From Streptomyces sp. f51 (GTDB taxonomy: Bacteria; Actinomycetota; Actinomycetes; Streptomycetales; Streptomycetaceae): a stretch of 64,000 nt of DNA. Below are positions 25,624 through 34,647 of the stretch, in pieces (within the stretch, counting starts at the first letter, position 1; the number at the start of each line of letters is the position of its first letter). The notes below the pieces were generated by a model. It saw only the letters and a list, made by a program, of their open reading frames with translations. It was not told where the DNA came from and did not search any database. The stretch covers positions 2,476,501 to 2,540,500 of the forward strand of contig NZ_CP149798.1 in assembly GCF_037940415.1 (NCBI RefSeq), read 5' to 3'. The position numbers and the translations under genes were made by a program.

Positions 25624-26229
25624 GTGAGCGGACCGCCACCGTCCACGGCACGGGCGGAGGACGACGCGGAGATAGTCGCGCAGTCGTTGGAGCAGTCGGA
25701 GCTGTTCGCCCTGCTCTACGACCGCTACGCCCCCGACATCCACCGCTACGTGGCCCGTCGCCTGGGCGACGCCGTCGCCGACGACATCACCGCCGACACC
25801 TTCCTGGTCGCCTTCCGGATCCGCTCCCGCTACGACCGCACGCGCGCCAACGCGCGCCCCTGGTTGTACGGCATCGCCGGAAACCTCATCGGCAAGCAGC
25901 GCCGCGCCGAGGTGCGGGCGCTCCGGGCGCTCGCCCGTACCGGCCACGACCCGCTCACCGTGTCCGGGGGCGAGTCCTGGCTCGAGGACACCGACAGCCG
26001 GATCGCGGCGCAAGGCCCGCTGGCCGGCGCCCTCGCAGGACTGTCGGCGCCGGACCGGCACGTCCTCCTGCTCGTCGCCTGGGCCGAACTCACCTACCAG
26101 GAGGTCGCGGAGGCGTTGGACATTCCGGTCGGCACGGTTCGTTCGCGGCTCAACCGGGCGCGACGCAAGGTACGTACAGCGCTGGGTGCCGATCCCGCGT
26201 TCGTGATCGACGTGGCGGAGGTGGCGTAG
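25624..26229 (+). CDS. ECF-type RNA polymerase sigma factor
   Basis: This 201-residue protein has region sigma-2 (about 30-100: LYDRYAPDIHRYVARRLGD, then ADDITADTFLVAF and the ARPWLYGIAGNLIG helix). Region sigma-4 follows (about 135-185: LSAPDRHVLLL, LTYQEVAEALDIPVGTVRSR). GTG 25624 is preferred because AGGGGA lies seven bases upstream; the frame is open to 25555 but the extra residues are not sigma-like. Its stop lies two bases before the membrane-protein gene, a typical sigma/regulator pair. Confidence 0.93.
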   Translation: MSGPPPSTARAEDDAEIVAQSLEQSELFALLYDRYAPDIHRYVARRLGDAVADDITADTFLVAFRIRSRYDRTRANARPWLYGIAGNLIGKQRRAEVRALRALARTGHDPLTVSGGESWLEDTDSRIAAQGPLAGALAGLSAPDRHVLLLVAWAELTYQEVAEALDIPVGTVRSRLNRARRKVRTALGADPAFVIDVAEVA

Positions 26230-26231
26230 CC

Positions 26232-27197
26232 ATGGACGAGATGACCGAAGTGCGCGAGTTGCGCGCCCATGTGCCGGTACCCGACCGGGCCCGGCTCGCA
26301 CCGGGACGGGCGCGGCTCACCGAGGCCGTGCGGGCCAGGGAGACGCGGCACGCGTTGTGGCGACGGCGGGAGTTCGCGGTCGTCGCGGTCGTGGCCGCGG
26401 TGACCGCCGTCGCCGTCGCCGCCACCCTGCTGGTGGGTGGGAAGGGCGCAGGACGCACGGTGCACCCCGCGGCCACGCCGAGTGTGCGCTACAAGGGGGT
26501 GAGCGCGGCCGAGTTCCTGCGGCAGGCCGCTGACGCGGTCCAGGCTCAGCCGGAGCGCGCCGCTCCGACGGCGAAGCAGTGGATCTACATCAAGTCGGCG
26601 CAGGAACCGTTGGAGAAGTCCCGCCGTTTTATGGGCGATCAGGAGAGCTGGATCCGGTTCGACGGCTCCGCCATGGCCTCCCGGATGGGGAACGAGCCGC
26701 TCGACATCAGCAAGATGCACCTGGAGAACGGGGCCGAGGGCGACGACCGCTCGGCGCGCGAGATGTACCGGGTCCTCGTTGCTTTGCCTGCCGACGGCAC
26801 GGGGACGCTGAAGGCGCTCCGCGAGCGGAACGCCATCGCCGACTCGAAGGAACTGTCACAGGCACGCAACGACTACTTCGAGATCAGGGTCCTGCTGTCG
26901 GCCGATGTGATGCCGGCCAAGGGCCTGGCCTCGCTCTATCGCGCCCTCGCGCTCGTACCGGGCGGAAAGGTCACCGACCACCTGGTCAAGACCGCCGCCG
27001 GACGCCGGGTGATCGCTGTGGATTACAGCCGCGGGAAGAACCCCAGGTCCGGTAAATCGATGGCTGATCAGTTGCTGATCGACCCGCAGACCTACCAGGT
27101 CGTCGGCATGCGGATCGTCGCAGGAGACGGCAAGGTCCTCGGCGGCGATTCGCTCATCGCGACGGCTGTGGTGAACCGGGCGGGTGACCGCGGCTGA
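26232..27197 (+). CDS. CU044_5270-family membrane protein, partner of the sigma factor
   Basis: This 321-residue protein has a cytoplasmic N-terminus, one transmembrane helix (about 52-74, VVAVVAAVTAVAVAATLLVG) and a large extracytoplasmic domain, as in the actinobacterial CU044_5270 family encoded next to ECF sigma factors. The extracellular part contains the typical QWIYIKSAQEP segment and a C-terminal beta region around QLLIDPQTYQVVGMRI. It probably controls or senses for the sigma factor, but no classical zinc anti-sigma motif is present. Confidence 0.85.
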   Translation: MDEMTEVRELRAHVPVPDRARLAPGRARLTEAVRARETRHALWRRREFAVVAVVAAVTAVAVAATLLVGGKGAGRTVHPAATPSVRYKGVSAAEFLRQAADAVQAQPERAAPTAKQWIYIKSAQEPLEKSRRFMGDQESWIRFDGSAMASRMGNEPLDISKMHLENGAEGDDRSAREMYRVLVALPADGTGTLKALRERNAIADSKELSQARNDYFEIRVLLSADVMPAKGLASLYRALALVPGGKVTDHLVKTAAGRRVIAVDYSRGKNPRSGKSMADQLLIDPQTYQVVGMRIVAGDGKVLGGDSLIATAVVNRAGDRG

Positions 27198-27211
27198 CCC
27201 ACCACGATTAC

Positions 27212-27242
27212 GGGCGGCCCGCACCACGGGGGCGGGCCGCCC
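27212..27242 (+). terminator. terminator of the sigma-factor operon
   Basis: A perfect 11-bp stem (GGGCGGCCCGC/GCGGGCCGCCC) with a 9-base loop begins 15 bp after the stop codon. Confidence 0.7.
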
Positions 27243-27325
27243 CTCTCCCGCCCCGACGGTGTGAGCGGTGAGGACAGCCGACCTCGCGCGCCACGCCGGC
27301 CCACGACGACCGGCACGCGCGCCCG

Positions 27326-27496
27326 GCCAAGTGGCTCAACGACGGGATTCCACCCGCCCAGGTGGCGGACTGGGCCGGCAACAGCGTCCCGGGGCTCCTG
27401 GCGGCCTACGTGCGATGCGTCGAGGGACAGCCCACTGACTTGAAAAGGCGCCTCGAAGCCGCGGGAGATCTTCCCGAGCCACCCGGCATGGGCTGA
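27326..27496 (+). pseudogene. C-terminal remnant of a tyrosine recombinase (integrase)
   Basis: An open frame of 56 codons reads AKWLNDGIPPAQVADWAGNS and continues to AAYVRCVEGQPTDLKRRLEA before TGA. This matches the C-terminus of actinobacterial phage/ICE integrases, with the WLNxGxPxxQVAxWAGxS and xxYxxCxxGQ pattern that includes the catalytic tyrosine region. The upstream catalytic core is missing; a DLARHA-like piece at 27280 in another frame may be a decayed DLRHA box. There is no start codon or ribosome site. Its position next to tRNA-Arg marks it as the scar of a lost integrative element. Confidence 0.75.
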
Positions 27497-27641
27497 GGCT
27501 CCTCGCGGAAAACTTCGACACGTACGCGACAGGGCCACCCGCGAAAACCCGGTGACAGCCGTACGACCCCGGACCCCTCCCTTGATCATCGGGAAGGTGT
27601 TCCGGGTCTCGCCGTATCGAGTGAAACATGACCTGACCAGC

Positions 27642-27666
27642 AAAAAGCCCTCCCGAACGGGAGGGC
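27642..27666 (-). terminator. intrinsic terminator of tRNA-Arg
   Basis: On the minus strand a perfect 9-bp stem (GCCCTCCCG/CGGGAGGGC) with a 2-base gap is followed directly by TTTTT, seven bases after the tRNA 3' CCA. It is one of the few hairpins in the window with a clear U-tract. Confidence 0.9.
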
Positions 27667-27672
27667 GGAGAC

Positions 27673-27748
27673 TGGCGCCCCCGGCAGGACTCGAACCTGC
27701 GGCCAAGCGCTTAGAAGGCGCCTGCTCTATCCACTGAGCTACGGGGGC
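27673..27748 (-). tRNA. tRNA-Arg (anticodon TCT), CCA encoded
   Basis: The minus strand folds as a complete cloverleaf. Acceptor GCCCCCG pairs with CGGGGGC, the D arm is GCTC/GAGC, and the anticodon arm GGCGC-CTTCTAA-GCGCT gives anticodon TCT. The T arm is GCAGG-TTCGAGT-CCTGC, followed by discriminator G and an encoded CCA (27673-27675). It reads AGA arginine codons, which are rare in such GC-rich genomes. Its 3' end faces the integrase remnant, so it is the likely attachment site. Confidence 0.97.
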
Positions 27749-28019
27749 CGGTTGTGTCGGCCTGTGTCCAGGTGCCCGGGTGTGGGCGGATCCGTGACCT
27801 TGCCGGGGACAAGGATAGGGCTCCCGCATCCCTGCCCCTCATACTGCGCCTCCGTGGCTCGATGTGGAGGTTCAGTGAAGCGGTCCTGATAATCGCAGGC
27901 GGGTACGAATCGTGCACCGCTTTTGGCGTCTGGCGCATCGGGTGTTGTGCACTCGTTATGCCTGCGTCCCAGTCATCCCTTCCGCCCCGTGTGTCCTGTC
28001 GGCGCGCAGACATACCCAT

Positions 28020-29666
28020 ATGCTTCAGAAAGACTCCAAAGTTGGGCATTCTTCGCATGTGGTGACCTTGGACGTACGGCCTCAGCTGCTCGACGCACTT
28101 TCCGCCCTGCGCGACCGTGTCGCCGCCGCACGCTTTCCGCTGCCCCTGGCAGGGGCTCCACGCGCGCGTGCCAACCGCGACGAACTGCTCGCACAGCTCG
28201 ACGACTATTTGGTGCCCCGGTTGAAGGAACCCGAAGCACCGCTTCTCGCCGTCATCGGAGGGTCCACCGGCGCCGGCAAGTCGACCCTCGTCAACTCTCT
28301 CGTGGGGCGCCGGGTCAGCGAAGCGGGCGTCCTGCGCCCGACGACCCGGACACCGGTACTGGTGTGCCATCCGGAGGACCATCACTGGTTCAGCGGCATG
28401 CGCGTGCTGCCCCAGCTCACACGCGTGTGGATGCCCCATCAGGAGCCCGGCGACGATCTCCCCGCCCCCACCGAACGCGGAGAGCGGGTGCTGCGCATCG
28501 AGACCGCCGACACGCTCCCCCGCGGCCTCGCCCTCCTCGACGCGCCCGACGTCGACTCCCTGGTGGCCGACAACCGGGTGCTGGCCGCCGAACTGATCTG
28601 CGCGGCCGACATCTGGGTGATGGTCACGACGGCCGCGCGGTACGCCGACGCCGTGCCGTGGCATCTGCTGCGTACGGCCAAGGAGCAGAAGGCGACCCTG
28701 GTGACCGTCCTGGACCGGGTGCCGCACCAGGTGCTGTCCGAGGTCTCGCGGCAGTACGGAGCGCTGCTGTCCAAGGCGGGACTCGGTGAGGCGCCCCGCT
28801 TCACGGTGCCCGAACTTCCCGAGTCCGCCTGGGGCGGCGGTCTGCTGCCCGCCACGGCCGTCGCCCCCCTGCGTACGTGGCTCACGCACCAGGCCCAGGA
28901 CCCGGGAGCCAGGCACGGCGCCGTGGCCCGTACGGCCCATGGCGTCCTCGACTCCCTGAAGGCCCGGATGCCGGAACTGGCCAGTGCCACCGCCGCGCAG
29001 TACGCCGCCGCGACCCGGCTCACCTCGGCCGTGGACGGCGCCTACGACAGCGAGCACGCGCGCGCGAAGGGGCGTCTTCAGGCCGGTGCCGTGCTCGCCG
29101 GGGACGCTCTCAAGCGCTGGCGCGCCTATCCCCTCGACTGCACCGCCGAGGAATTGCTGGACGCGCTCGTGGAAAGCCTTTCGGCCCTGCTGCTGTGCTC
29201 CGTCACGGCCGCCGACGAACGCGTGGACAACGCCTGGCGCCGGGAACCGGCCTCGGGCGCTCCGGAGCTGACGGACCGTGATCCGGCGCTGGAGAGCGCG
29301 GAGCACCGGATCGGTCTGGCCGTACGACGCTGGCGGCGCGTCCTTGAGGAGTACGCCGAGGACGAGGTGCGCGACCTCGACAAGAGCGTGGCGCCGGACT
29401 CCGCGGTGGTGGCCGCGCTGGTCGCCACCGCGCTCCTGGGCGGCCGCAGGGCGCGCAGCGCGGGCGAGGGGCTGGCCGAGCGGATCGGGGCCCACGGCGC
29501 GCTGCGGCTGCGCGACAAGGGCGGCCGGCTGCTCACGGAGCTCGTCGACAAGGCACTGCACGCCGAACGCGAACGGCGTCTGGCGCCCCTCGAAGCGCTC
29601 GAGGTCCATCCGGAACCCCAGGCCGAACTCATCGCCGCGCTGTCCGTACTTCAGAAGGAGAGGTGA
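28020..29666 (+). CDS. dynamin-like/YfjP-type P-loop GTPase
   Basis: This 548-residue protein contains a GTPase domain with Walker [11 protein letters not shown] (about 80-89), switch-type threonines in RPTTRTPV, and the G3-like [10 protein letters not shown] long helical C-terminal part follows. No strong membrane helix is present, but a hydrophobic Ala-rich stretch near 470-490 could associate with membrane. ATG 28020 is one choice; GTG codons near 28059-28062 (reading [11 protein letters not shown]) are alternatives, and none has a clear ribosome site. It overlaps the second GTPase gene by four bases, so the two probably work as a pair. Confidence 0.88.
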   Translation: MLQKDSKVGHSSHVVTLDVRPQLLDALSALRDRVAAARFPLPLAGAPRARANRDELLAQLDDYLVPRLKEPEAPLLAVIGGSTGAGKSTLVNSLVGRRVSEAGVLRPTTRTPVLVCHPEDHHWFSGMRVLPQLTRVWMPHQEPGDDLPAPTERGERVLRIETADTLPRGLALLDAPDVDSLVADNRVLAAELICAADIWVMVTTAARYADAVPWHLLRTAKEQKATLVTVLDRVPHQVLSEVSRQYGALLSKAGLGEAPRFTVPELPESAWGGGLLPATAVAPLRTWLTHQAQDPGARHGAVARTAHGVLDSLKARMPELASATAAQYAAATRLTSAVDGAYDSEHARAKGRLQAGAVLAGDALKRWRAYPLDCTAEELLDALVESLSALLLCSVTAADERVDNAWRREPASGAPELTDRDPALESAEHRIGLAVRRWRRVLEEYAEDEVRDLDKSVAPDSAVVAALVATALLGGRRARSAGEGLAERIGAHGALRLRDKGGRLLTELVDKALHAERERRLAPLEALEVHPEPQAELIAALSVLQKER

Positions 29667-32005
29667 CCGCGGTGACCGCCGTCACTGACCACACAGATCA
29701 GGCCGACCGTCCCGGAGACGGACGCCAGGGCGACAACCCTCCCGGAGACGACCGTCCGGAGAACGGCGGTCCCGTGGAGGACCGTTCGGAAGGGCGCGCC
29801 GAAGACCGCTCCGGGGACCGCCCCGAAGGCGGCGTCCGCGAAAACCCCCCTCCCAGGGCGGACGCCACGACGCACGACCACACCGACCGCGCCGCCGACC
29901 GCGCCGAGCATGCCGACCGCGCCGGCCGTGACGCGGCGGCCGGGGCCTCCAGGAGCGCTCGGGGCGACCGCCAGGAGGACCCCCCGGCCGGCGGCACGGC
30001 CCGTTCCGGCACCCGGGCCCCGGAGGACGCCGTCGGAGCCCCTGGACGGGCCGGTGGGGGCGTCGAGCGGAGCGGGAGCGGCACGGCCGCGCGGAGCGAC
30101 GGTACGTCCGCACAGAGCGCCTCACGGAGCGACGGTACGACCGGACAGAGCGCCTCACGGAGCGACGGTACGACCGGACACGGCGCCCCGCGGAACGACG
30201 CGACGGCCGGACGGACCACCCCGAGCAACGCGTCCGGAGCCGAGCCCCACGCGCGCGATGAGGGCGGCGATCCGGCGCGCGCGGAGGACGGCCCCGTCTG
30301 GGACGACGGCCTCATCGCGCGCCGCGTGAGCGAGGCGGCCCCCGCCCGGTACCAGACGCCGTTGGCGGAGACCAAGGCCGCCGCCCCCGCGGTTCCGGCC
30401 CCGCTCGCGTACGACGCCCCCCTGCACGCGCGCCTGGACGCGCTGCGCGAGCTCGTGGGCCTCTCCCGCGCGCGTCTGGACAGCGGGACGCTCGCCGAGG
30501 CCGGCCGGGTCCTGGAGGAGGCGGCGGCGCGCCGCCGCCTCTCCGGGGAGCACACCGTCGTCGCCATCGCCGGAGCCACCGGCAGCGGCAAGTCGCAGCT
30601 CTTCAACGCGCTCGCGGGCGTGGCGATCTCGGAGACCGGCGTCCGCAGGCCGACCACCTCGGCACCCATCGCCTGCACCTGGAGCGACGGCGCGGCCACC
30701 CTCATCGACCGGCTCGGCATTCCCGGGAGGCTGCGCAGGCGGCCGTTGCAGAGCGCCGAGGCGGAGGCGCAGCTGCGCGGCCTGGTCCTGGTCGACCTGC
30801 CCGACCACGACTCGGCGGCCGTCCAGCACCGCGAGCAGGTGGACCGGGTCCTGGGCCTGGTCGACGCGGTCATCTGGGTGGTGGATCCGGAGAAGTACGC
30901 GGACGCCGTCCTCCATGAGCGCTATCTGCGGCCCCTGGCGGGGCACGCGGAGGTCACCTTCGTGGTGCTCAACCAGGTCGACCGGCTCCCGGGCGAAGCA
31001 GCCGACCAGGTGCTCGACGATCTGCGGCGGCTGCTCGACGAGGACGGCATCGCGCTCGGCGAGTACGGCGAACCGGGCGCCACCGTCCTGTCGCTGTCCG
31101 CGCTGACCGGGGCCGGGGTCCCCGAACTGCGCGAGTGCCTGGGCCAGTTCGTGGCGGAACGCGGGGCCGCCGCACGGCGTGTCTCGGCCGACGTCGACGC
31201 CGCCGCGGCCCGGCTGCGGCCCGTCTACGCGACGGGGCGGCGGGTCGGGCTGAGCGAGGAGGCGCGGGACGAGTTCGCGGACCGGCTCGCGGACGCGGTC
31301 GGGGCCGTGGCCACCGGCGAGGCCGCCGAGCGGTCCTGGCGCCGCAACGCCAACCGCGCCTGCGGGACGCCGTGGCTGCGGCTGTGGCGCTGGTATCTGG
31401 AGCGGCGTGAGCCCCCGACCGGACGTCTGCCCGTGCGCGCTCCCGCGGACGAGGAGGCCACCGCGCGCCAGCGCGTGGAGCAGGCGGTACGGACGGTCGC
31501 CGACCGGGCCGCGTACGGGCTTCCCGCGCCCTGGGCGCAGGCGGTGCGCGAGGCGGCCGTACGGGGCGCCCAGGGGCTGCCCGAGGCGCTGGACGACATG
31601 GCGGCGCGCGCGACGGCACCGGCGGGACGTCCGCCGAGGCCGGGCTGGTGGCCCGTCGCGGTGCTGGCGCAGGCCGCCATGACGATCGTCCAGGTCGTCG
31701 GCGGGCTCTGGCTGGTGGGCCAGATCATCGGGGTCATGTCCCCGAATCTCGGGGTTCCGGTGCTGCTGATGCTGTCGGGCATCGTCGGCGGACCCGGCGT
31801 CGAGTGGGCCAGCAGAATGGCCGCCCGCGGGCCGGCGCGACGCTACGGCCTTGAGGCGGAGAGACGGTTGCGCGAGGCGGCGGCGGGATGCGGGAGGGCC
31901 CGGGTGCTGGATCCCGTGGCAGCGGAGCTGCTGCGCTACCGCGAGGTACGGGAGCAGTACGGGCGGGTCGTCGGGGCGCCGACGGTGGGTGCCCCGGTCG
32001 GCTGA
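29663..32005 (+). CDS. second dynamin-like/YfjP-type GTPase with membrane-anchoring C-terminus
   Basis: This 780-residue protein begins with about 215 residues of charged low complexity, including four 11-residue repeats. The GTPase domain has Walker [12 protein letters not shown] near residue 303, [18 protein letters not shown] as G3 and VLNQVDRLP as the NKxD-like G4. A helical region ends in two membrane segments (about 672-695 and 698-720, [14 protein letters not shown] then [10 protein letters not shown]). GTG 29663 forms a GTGA overlap with the upstream gene and has AGAAGGAGAG at ideal spacing. Tandem bacterial dynamins such as DynA/DynB act at sporulation septa in Streptomyces; whether these are equivalent is open. 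Confidence 0.88.
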   Translation: MTAVTAVTDHTDQADRPGDGRQGDNPPGDDRPENGGPVEDRSEGRAEDRSGDRPEGGVRENPPPRADATTHDHTDRAADRAEHADRAGRDAAAGASRSARGDRQEDPPAGGTARSGTRAPEDAVGAPGRAGGGVERSGSGTAARSDGTSAQSASRSDGTTGQSASRSDGTTGHGAPRNDATAGRTTPSNASGAEPHARDEGGDPARAEDGPVWDDGLIARRVSEAAPARYQTPLAETKAAAPAVPAPLAYDAPLHARLDALRELVGLSRARLDSGTLAEAGRVLEEAAARRRLSGEHTVVAIAGATGSGKSQLFNALAGVAISETGVRRPTTSAPIACTWSDGAATLIDRLGIPGRLRRRPLQSAEAEAQLRGLVLVDLPDHDSAAVQHREQVDRVLGLVDAVIWVVDPEKYADAVLHERYLRPLAGHAEVTFVVLNQVDRLPGEAADQVLDDLRRLLDEDGIALGEYGEPGATVLSLSALTGAGVPELRECLGQFVAERGAAARRVSADVDAAAARLRPVYATGRRVGLSEEARDEFADRLADAVGAVATGEAAERSWRRNANRACGTPWLRLWRWYLERREPPTGRLPVRAPADEEATARQRVEQAVRTVADRAAYGLPAPWAQAVREAAVRGAQGLPEALDDMAARATAPAGRPPRPGWWPVAVLAQAAMTIVQVVGGLWLVGQIIGVMSPNLGVPVLLMLSGIVGGPGVEWASRMAARGPARRYGLEAERRLREAAAGCGRARVLDPVAAELLRYREVREQYGRVVGAPTVGAPVG
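30092..30223. repeat. 33-bp tandem repeats in the GTPase N-terminal region
   Basis: Four consecutive 33-bp units start at 30092, 30125, 30158 and 30191, with consensus CGGAGCGACGGTACGACCGG.. Copies 1-3 are nearly identical and copy 4 is degenerate. They encode [15 protein letters not shown] 11-residue repeats. Confidence 0.9.
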
Positions 32006-32149
32006 CGCGTCATCGGGGCGCAGGCGGGGGCCGCCCCGGTCGGGTGACGCACCGTCGGGGCGCCGACGGCGGACGCCCCGGTCGACCGACGCGCCATCAG
32101 GGCGCCGGCGGCGGGGCGCCGGCGGCAGGTCCCCGGTCGGGTGACGCGG
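31973..32149. repeat. 42-bp tandem repeats spanning the GTPase stop codon
   Basis: Units start at 31973, 32015 and 32057 and are each 42 bp, with a longer degenerate fourth from 32099. The consensus is GGGGCGCCGACGGNGG..GCCCCGGTCGGGTGACGCNNCATC. The TGA inside unit 1 is the GTPase stop codon; unit 2 keeps an in-frame TGA at the same place and unit 3 has CGA instead. The rest of the gap to ssbB (to 32276) holds no gene. Confidence 0.9.
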
Positions 32150-32276
32150 TTTTCCACAACCCTGCGGCGTCCCACAGCGCCGAGCGGGTCCGGCCCGGCG
32201 GAGGCAGTCTGATCCCGCGGCGATCGCAGCGCATGCGACCGCCGCGGCAGACGCAACCGCACGGGAGGGATTCACG

Positions 32277-32744
32277 ATGAACGAGACGATGGTGTGCGCG
32301 GTGGGCAATGTGGCGACACGGCCCGTGTACCGGGATCTGGCGAACGGCGCCTCGGCACGGTTCCGGCTGGCGGTGACCTCGCGGTACTGGGACCGCGAGA
32401 AGAACGGGTGGACGGACGGGCACACCAACTTCTTCACGGTGTGGGCCAATCGCTCCCTCGCCACGAACGTGGGGGCCTCGGTGTCGGTGGGCGATCCCGT
32501 CATCGTGCAGGGCAGGCTGAAGGTCCGCACCGAGACGCGGGACGGGCAGAGCTGGACGTCGGCGGACATCGACGCGGTGGCGATCGGTCACGACCTGTCC
32601 CGCGGTACGTCGGCCTTCCGCCGCCCGTCCAAGGAGGGCGAGCCGGCTGCGGCGCAGCGTCCCGAGCCCAGTTGGGAATCGGACCCGGACGACCGGCCGG
32701 AGGGTGCGTCCCAACCGCGGCCGGAACCGGTCGGGGTGACGTGA
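32277..32744 (+). CDS. ssbB: single-stranded DNA-binding protein SsbB
   Basis: The 155-residue protein has a single OB-fold SSB domain (about 1-110). It shows MNETMVCAVGNVATRPVYRD, WTDGHTNFFTVWANRSLA and VIVQGRLKVRTETRDG, followed by a short disordered Pro/Glu tail. It lacks the long Gly-rich linker and the acidic DDDIPF tip of housekeeping SsbA, so it is the paralogue known in S. coelicolor as SsbB, which acts in chromosome segregation during sporulation. ATG 32277 starts exactly at the family N-terminus. Confidence 0.93.
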   Translation: MNETMVCAVGNVATRPVYRDLANGASARFRLAVTSRYWDREKNGWTDGHTNFFTVWANRSLATNVGASVSVGDPVIVQGRLKVRTETRDGQSWTSADIDAVAIGHDLSRGTSAFRRPSKEGEPAAAQRPEPSWESDPDDRPEGASQPRPEPVGVT

Positions 32745-32772
32745 TGTCAGAGAGGGACCTGATCTGACCGAA

Positions 32773-32831
32773 CTGCGGCTTATCGACAAGTACACGGTGA
32801 ACAGGCCACATGGATTTGTCGATAAGCGCAG
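32773..32831. promoter_or_regulatory. 17-bp inverted repeat downstream of ssbB
   Basis: Left arm CTGCGGCTTATCGACAA (32773-32789) and right arm TTGTCGATAAGCGCAG (32816-32831) are complementary apart from one bulged base, separated by 26 bases. The core CTTATCGACAAG is itself nearly palindromic. It could be an ssbB terminator, but there is no T-run and the arms are AT-richer than the local terminators, so paired operator half-sites are an alternative. Confidence 0.6.
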
Positions 32832-32848
32832 CTCACGGAACTGATCGC

Positions 32849-32877
32849 GATAACGATTCCGAGTCGGATCGGTTATC
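32849..32877. promoter_or_regulatory. 29-bp palindrome upstream of the surface-protein gene
   Basis: The segment begins GATAAC, is centred on CCGAGTCGG and ends GTTATC. It is a near-perfect palindrome with only a few mismatches, and lies about 126 bp before the preferred start of the thioester protein. Its symmetry and length are typical of a dimeric repressor site. No known consensus is recognised. Confidence 0.55.
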
Positions 32878-33002
32878 GGACGACATGACCGGGGGGAGCG
32901 ATGCGGCGCTTCTTTAGGATGCCGAACACAGCTTTCGGGGCTTCTGATTCTGCTGGCGGGACCGTCCCCCATGTCAAAGGGTCCTGCGTGAAGGGGAATT
33001 CT

Positions 33003-34409
33003 GTGTCTTCTGCGTTCTCTGTCTTGTCCGCGCGAGGGCGAGGGGCAGCCCGTCTCGCCGCCGCGGCCTTGGTGTGGGGGCTCGCCACCGCGGGGACGCT
33101 CTCCGCGGCCGGCACGGCCGCCGCCGACGAGATCCCGCAGAACCAGGGCGGAGCGACCGCCACCATCGGAGACCTGAAGACGTACGGCTCCGCGGTCATC
33201 CACGAGAACGGCGAGGACTCCTGGGTCTCGGCCGGCCTGTTCGAGATGACCGTCGAGGACGGCGGCATGCTCCAGACCTACTGCATCGACCTCCACAACC
33301 CGACCCAGCGCGACGCCAGATACGAGGAAACCTCCTGGAGCGGCACCTCGCTGAGCGGCAACAAGGACGCGGGCAGGATCCGCTGGATCCTGGAGAACTC
33401 CTATCCGCAGGTGAACGACCTGGCGGCGCTGGCGGACAAGGCCGGTGTCACCGGCCTCACCGAGCAGGACGCGGCGGCCGGCACCCAGGTCGCGATCTGG
33501 CGGTACTCGGACGGCGCCGACGTGGACGCCGCCGACCCGCGGGCGGAGAAGCTCGCGGACTATCTCCAGAAGAACGCGCAGAACCTCGCGGAGCCCGAGG
33601 CCTCGCTCACGCTCACCCCGGCGGCGGTCTCCGGCCACCCCGGTGAGCGGCTCGGCCCGGTCACGGTCCACACCAACGCGGGCAGTGTGACGGTGACCCC
33701 GCCCACGGGCATCGCCGCGGGGGGTGTGAAGGTCGTCGACAAGGACGGCAGGCCGGTCACCTCCGCGACGAACGGCAGCCGCCTCTTCTTCGACGTGCCG
33801 AAGGACGGCGCGGACGGTTCCACCGCCCTGACCGTGCAGGCCTCCACGACCGTGCCGGTGGGCCGCGCCTTCACCTCGGAGACCCGCAGCCAGACGCAGA
33901 TCCTGGCCGGTTCCAGCGAGTCCACGGTCTCCGCCGACGCGACCGCGAACTGGGCGGCGAAGGGCGCGATACCCGCCCTGTCCGCCCGGAAGGACTGCGC
34001 GAAGAGCGGCGTCGACATCACGGCCGCGAACAAGGGCGACCAGGCGTTCACGTTCGAACTGCTGGGCGTCGAGCACACCGTCGCGGCGGGCGCGTCCCAG
34101 ACGCTCACGATCCCGCTCCAGGAGGACCAGGCCTACGACTTCACGATCGGCGGCGCGGACGGCCTGGGCAAGCGGTTCAAGGGCGTGCTGGACTGCAAGA
34201 CCCAGGGCGGTACGAGCGGCCTCTCGGCCCAGACCCTCAGTGAGCCGAGCCCGGCCTCCGTGGGCGGCTCCAGCGGGGGCACCGACCTCGCCGAGACCGG
34301 TGGCTCCGGACTGACCCCGATCATCGCGGGCGCGGCCATCGCCCTCGTCGTGATCGGCGGCGCCGTGGTGGTCCTCCTCGGCAGGAAGCAGACGCCGCCG
34401 CAGGCCTGA
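33003..34409 (+). CDS. sortase-anchored thioester-domain surface protein
   Basis: This 468-residue secreted protein has a signal peptide ending near AAADE. A thioester domain follows, in which C94 (QTYCIDLHN) and Q162 (AAGTQVAIWRYSDG) can form an internal Cys-Gln thioester, as in Gram-positive adhesins that bond covalently to host or surface amines. A Thr-rich beta domain follows. The C-terminus has the sortase signal LAETG (429-433), a hydrophobic helix and GRKQTPPQA, matching class E sortase substrates. GTG 33003 is preferred because AAGGGGA lies five bases upstream and it starts a proper signal peptide; the frame is open from 32901. Confidence 0.9.
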   Translation: MSSAFSVLSARGRGAARLAAAALVWGLATAGTLSAAGTAAADEIPQNQGGATATIGDLKTYGSAVIHENGEDSWVSAGLFEMTVEDGGMLQTYCIDLHNPTQRDARYEETSWSGTSLSGNKDAGRIRWILENSYPQVNDLAALADKAGVTGLTEQDAAAGTQVAIWRYSDGADVDAADPRAEKLADYLQKNAQNLAEPEASLTLTPAAVSGHPGERLGPVTVHTNAGSVTVTPPTGIAAGGVKVVDKDGRPVTSATNGSRLFFDVPKDGADGSTALTVQASTTVPVGRAFTSETRSQTQILAGSSESTVSADATANWAAKGAIPALSARKDCAKSGVDITAANKGDQAFTFELLGVEHTVAAGASQTLTIPLQEDQAYDFTIGGADGLGKRFKGVLDCKTQGGTSGLSAQTLSEPSPASVGGSSGGTDLAETGGSGLTPIIAGAAIALVVIGGAVVVLLGRKQTPPQA

Positions 34410-34600
34410 CGGCGGGGCACCGGCCGGGGGCCACCCGGCCCAGCGACCCAAGGGCCCAACGGCCCGGCGAACCGACTTCCAAGGGGCCCGGCTGCCCAAC
34501 AGCCGGGAACCAACGGTCACTTGAGGCCCGGGCCGACTGACGGGTCACCCCGCGCCCCACTCCCCGCGCCCCACTCCCCGCGTCCTGGTCACGCGGTGAA

Positions 34601-34635
34601 CCGCCGCCCCGATCGGCGCGTTGCCGGGGCGGCGG
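34601..34635 (-). terminator. terminator downstream of the YcnI gene
   Basis: A perfect 11-bp stem (CCGCCGCCCCG/CGGGGCGGCGG) lies 13 bp beyond the stop on the minus strand and may also serve the converging surface-protein gene. The 34410-34600 gap holds only Pro-codon-like short repeats and no gene. Confidence 0.65.
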
Positions 34636-34647
34636 TCACGACGGGAG

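Noticed and set aside
26232..27197. Classical zinc-dependent anti-sigma factor next to the ECF sigma gene
   Set aside because: No HxxxCxxC motif is present; the CU044_5270-type layout fits better, so only a partner role is claimed.
27754..28065. 103-codon frame between tRNA-Arg and the first GTPase
   Set aside because: There is no ribosome site and no family similarity, and it overlaps the GTPase start region; probably leader sequence.
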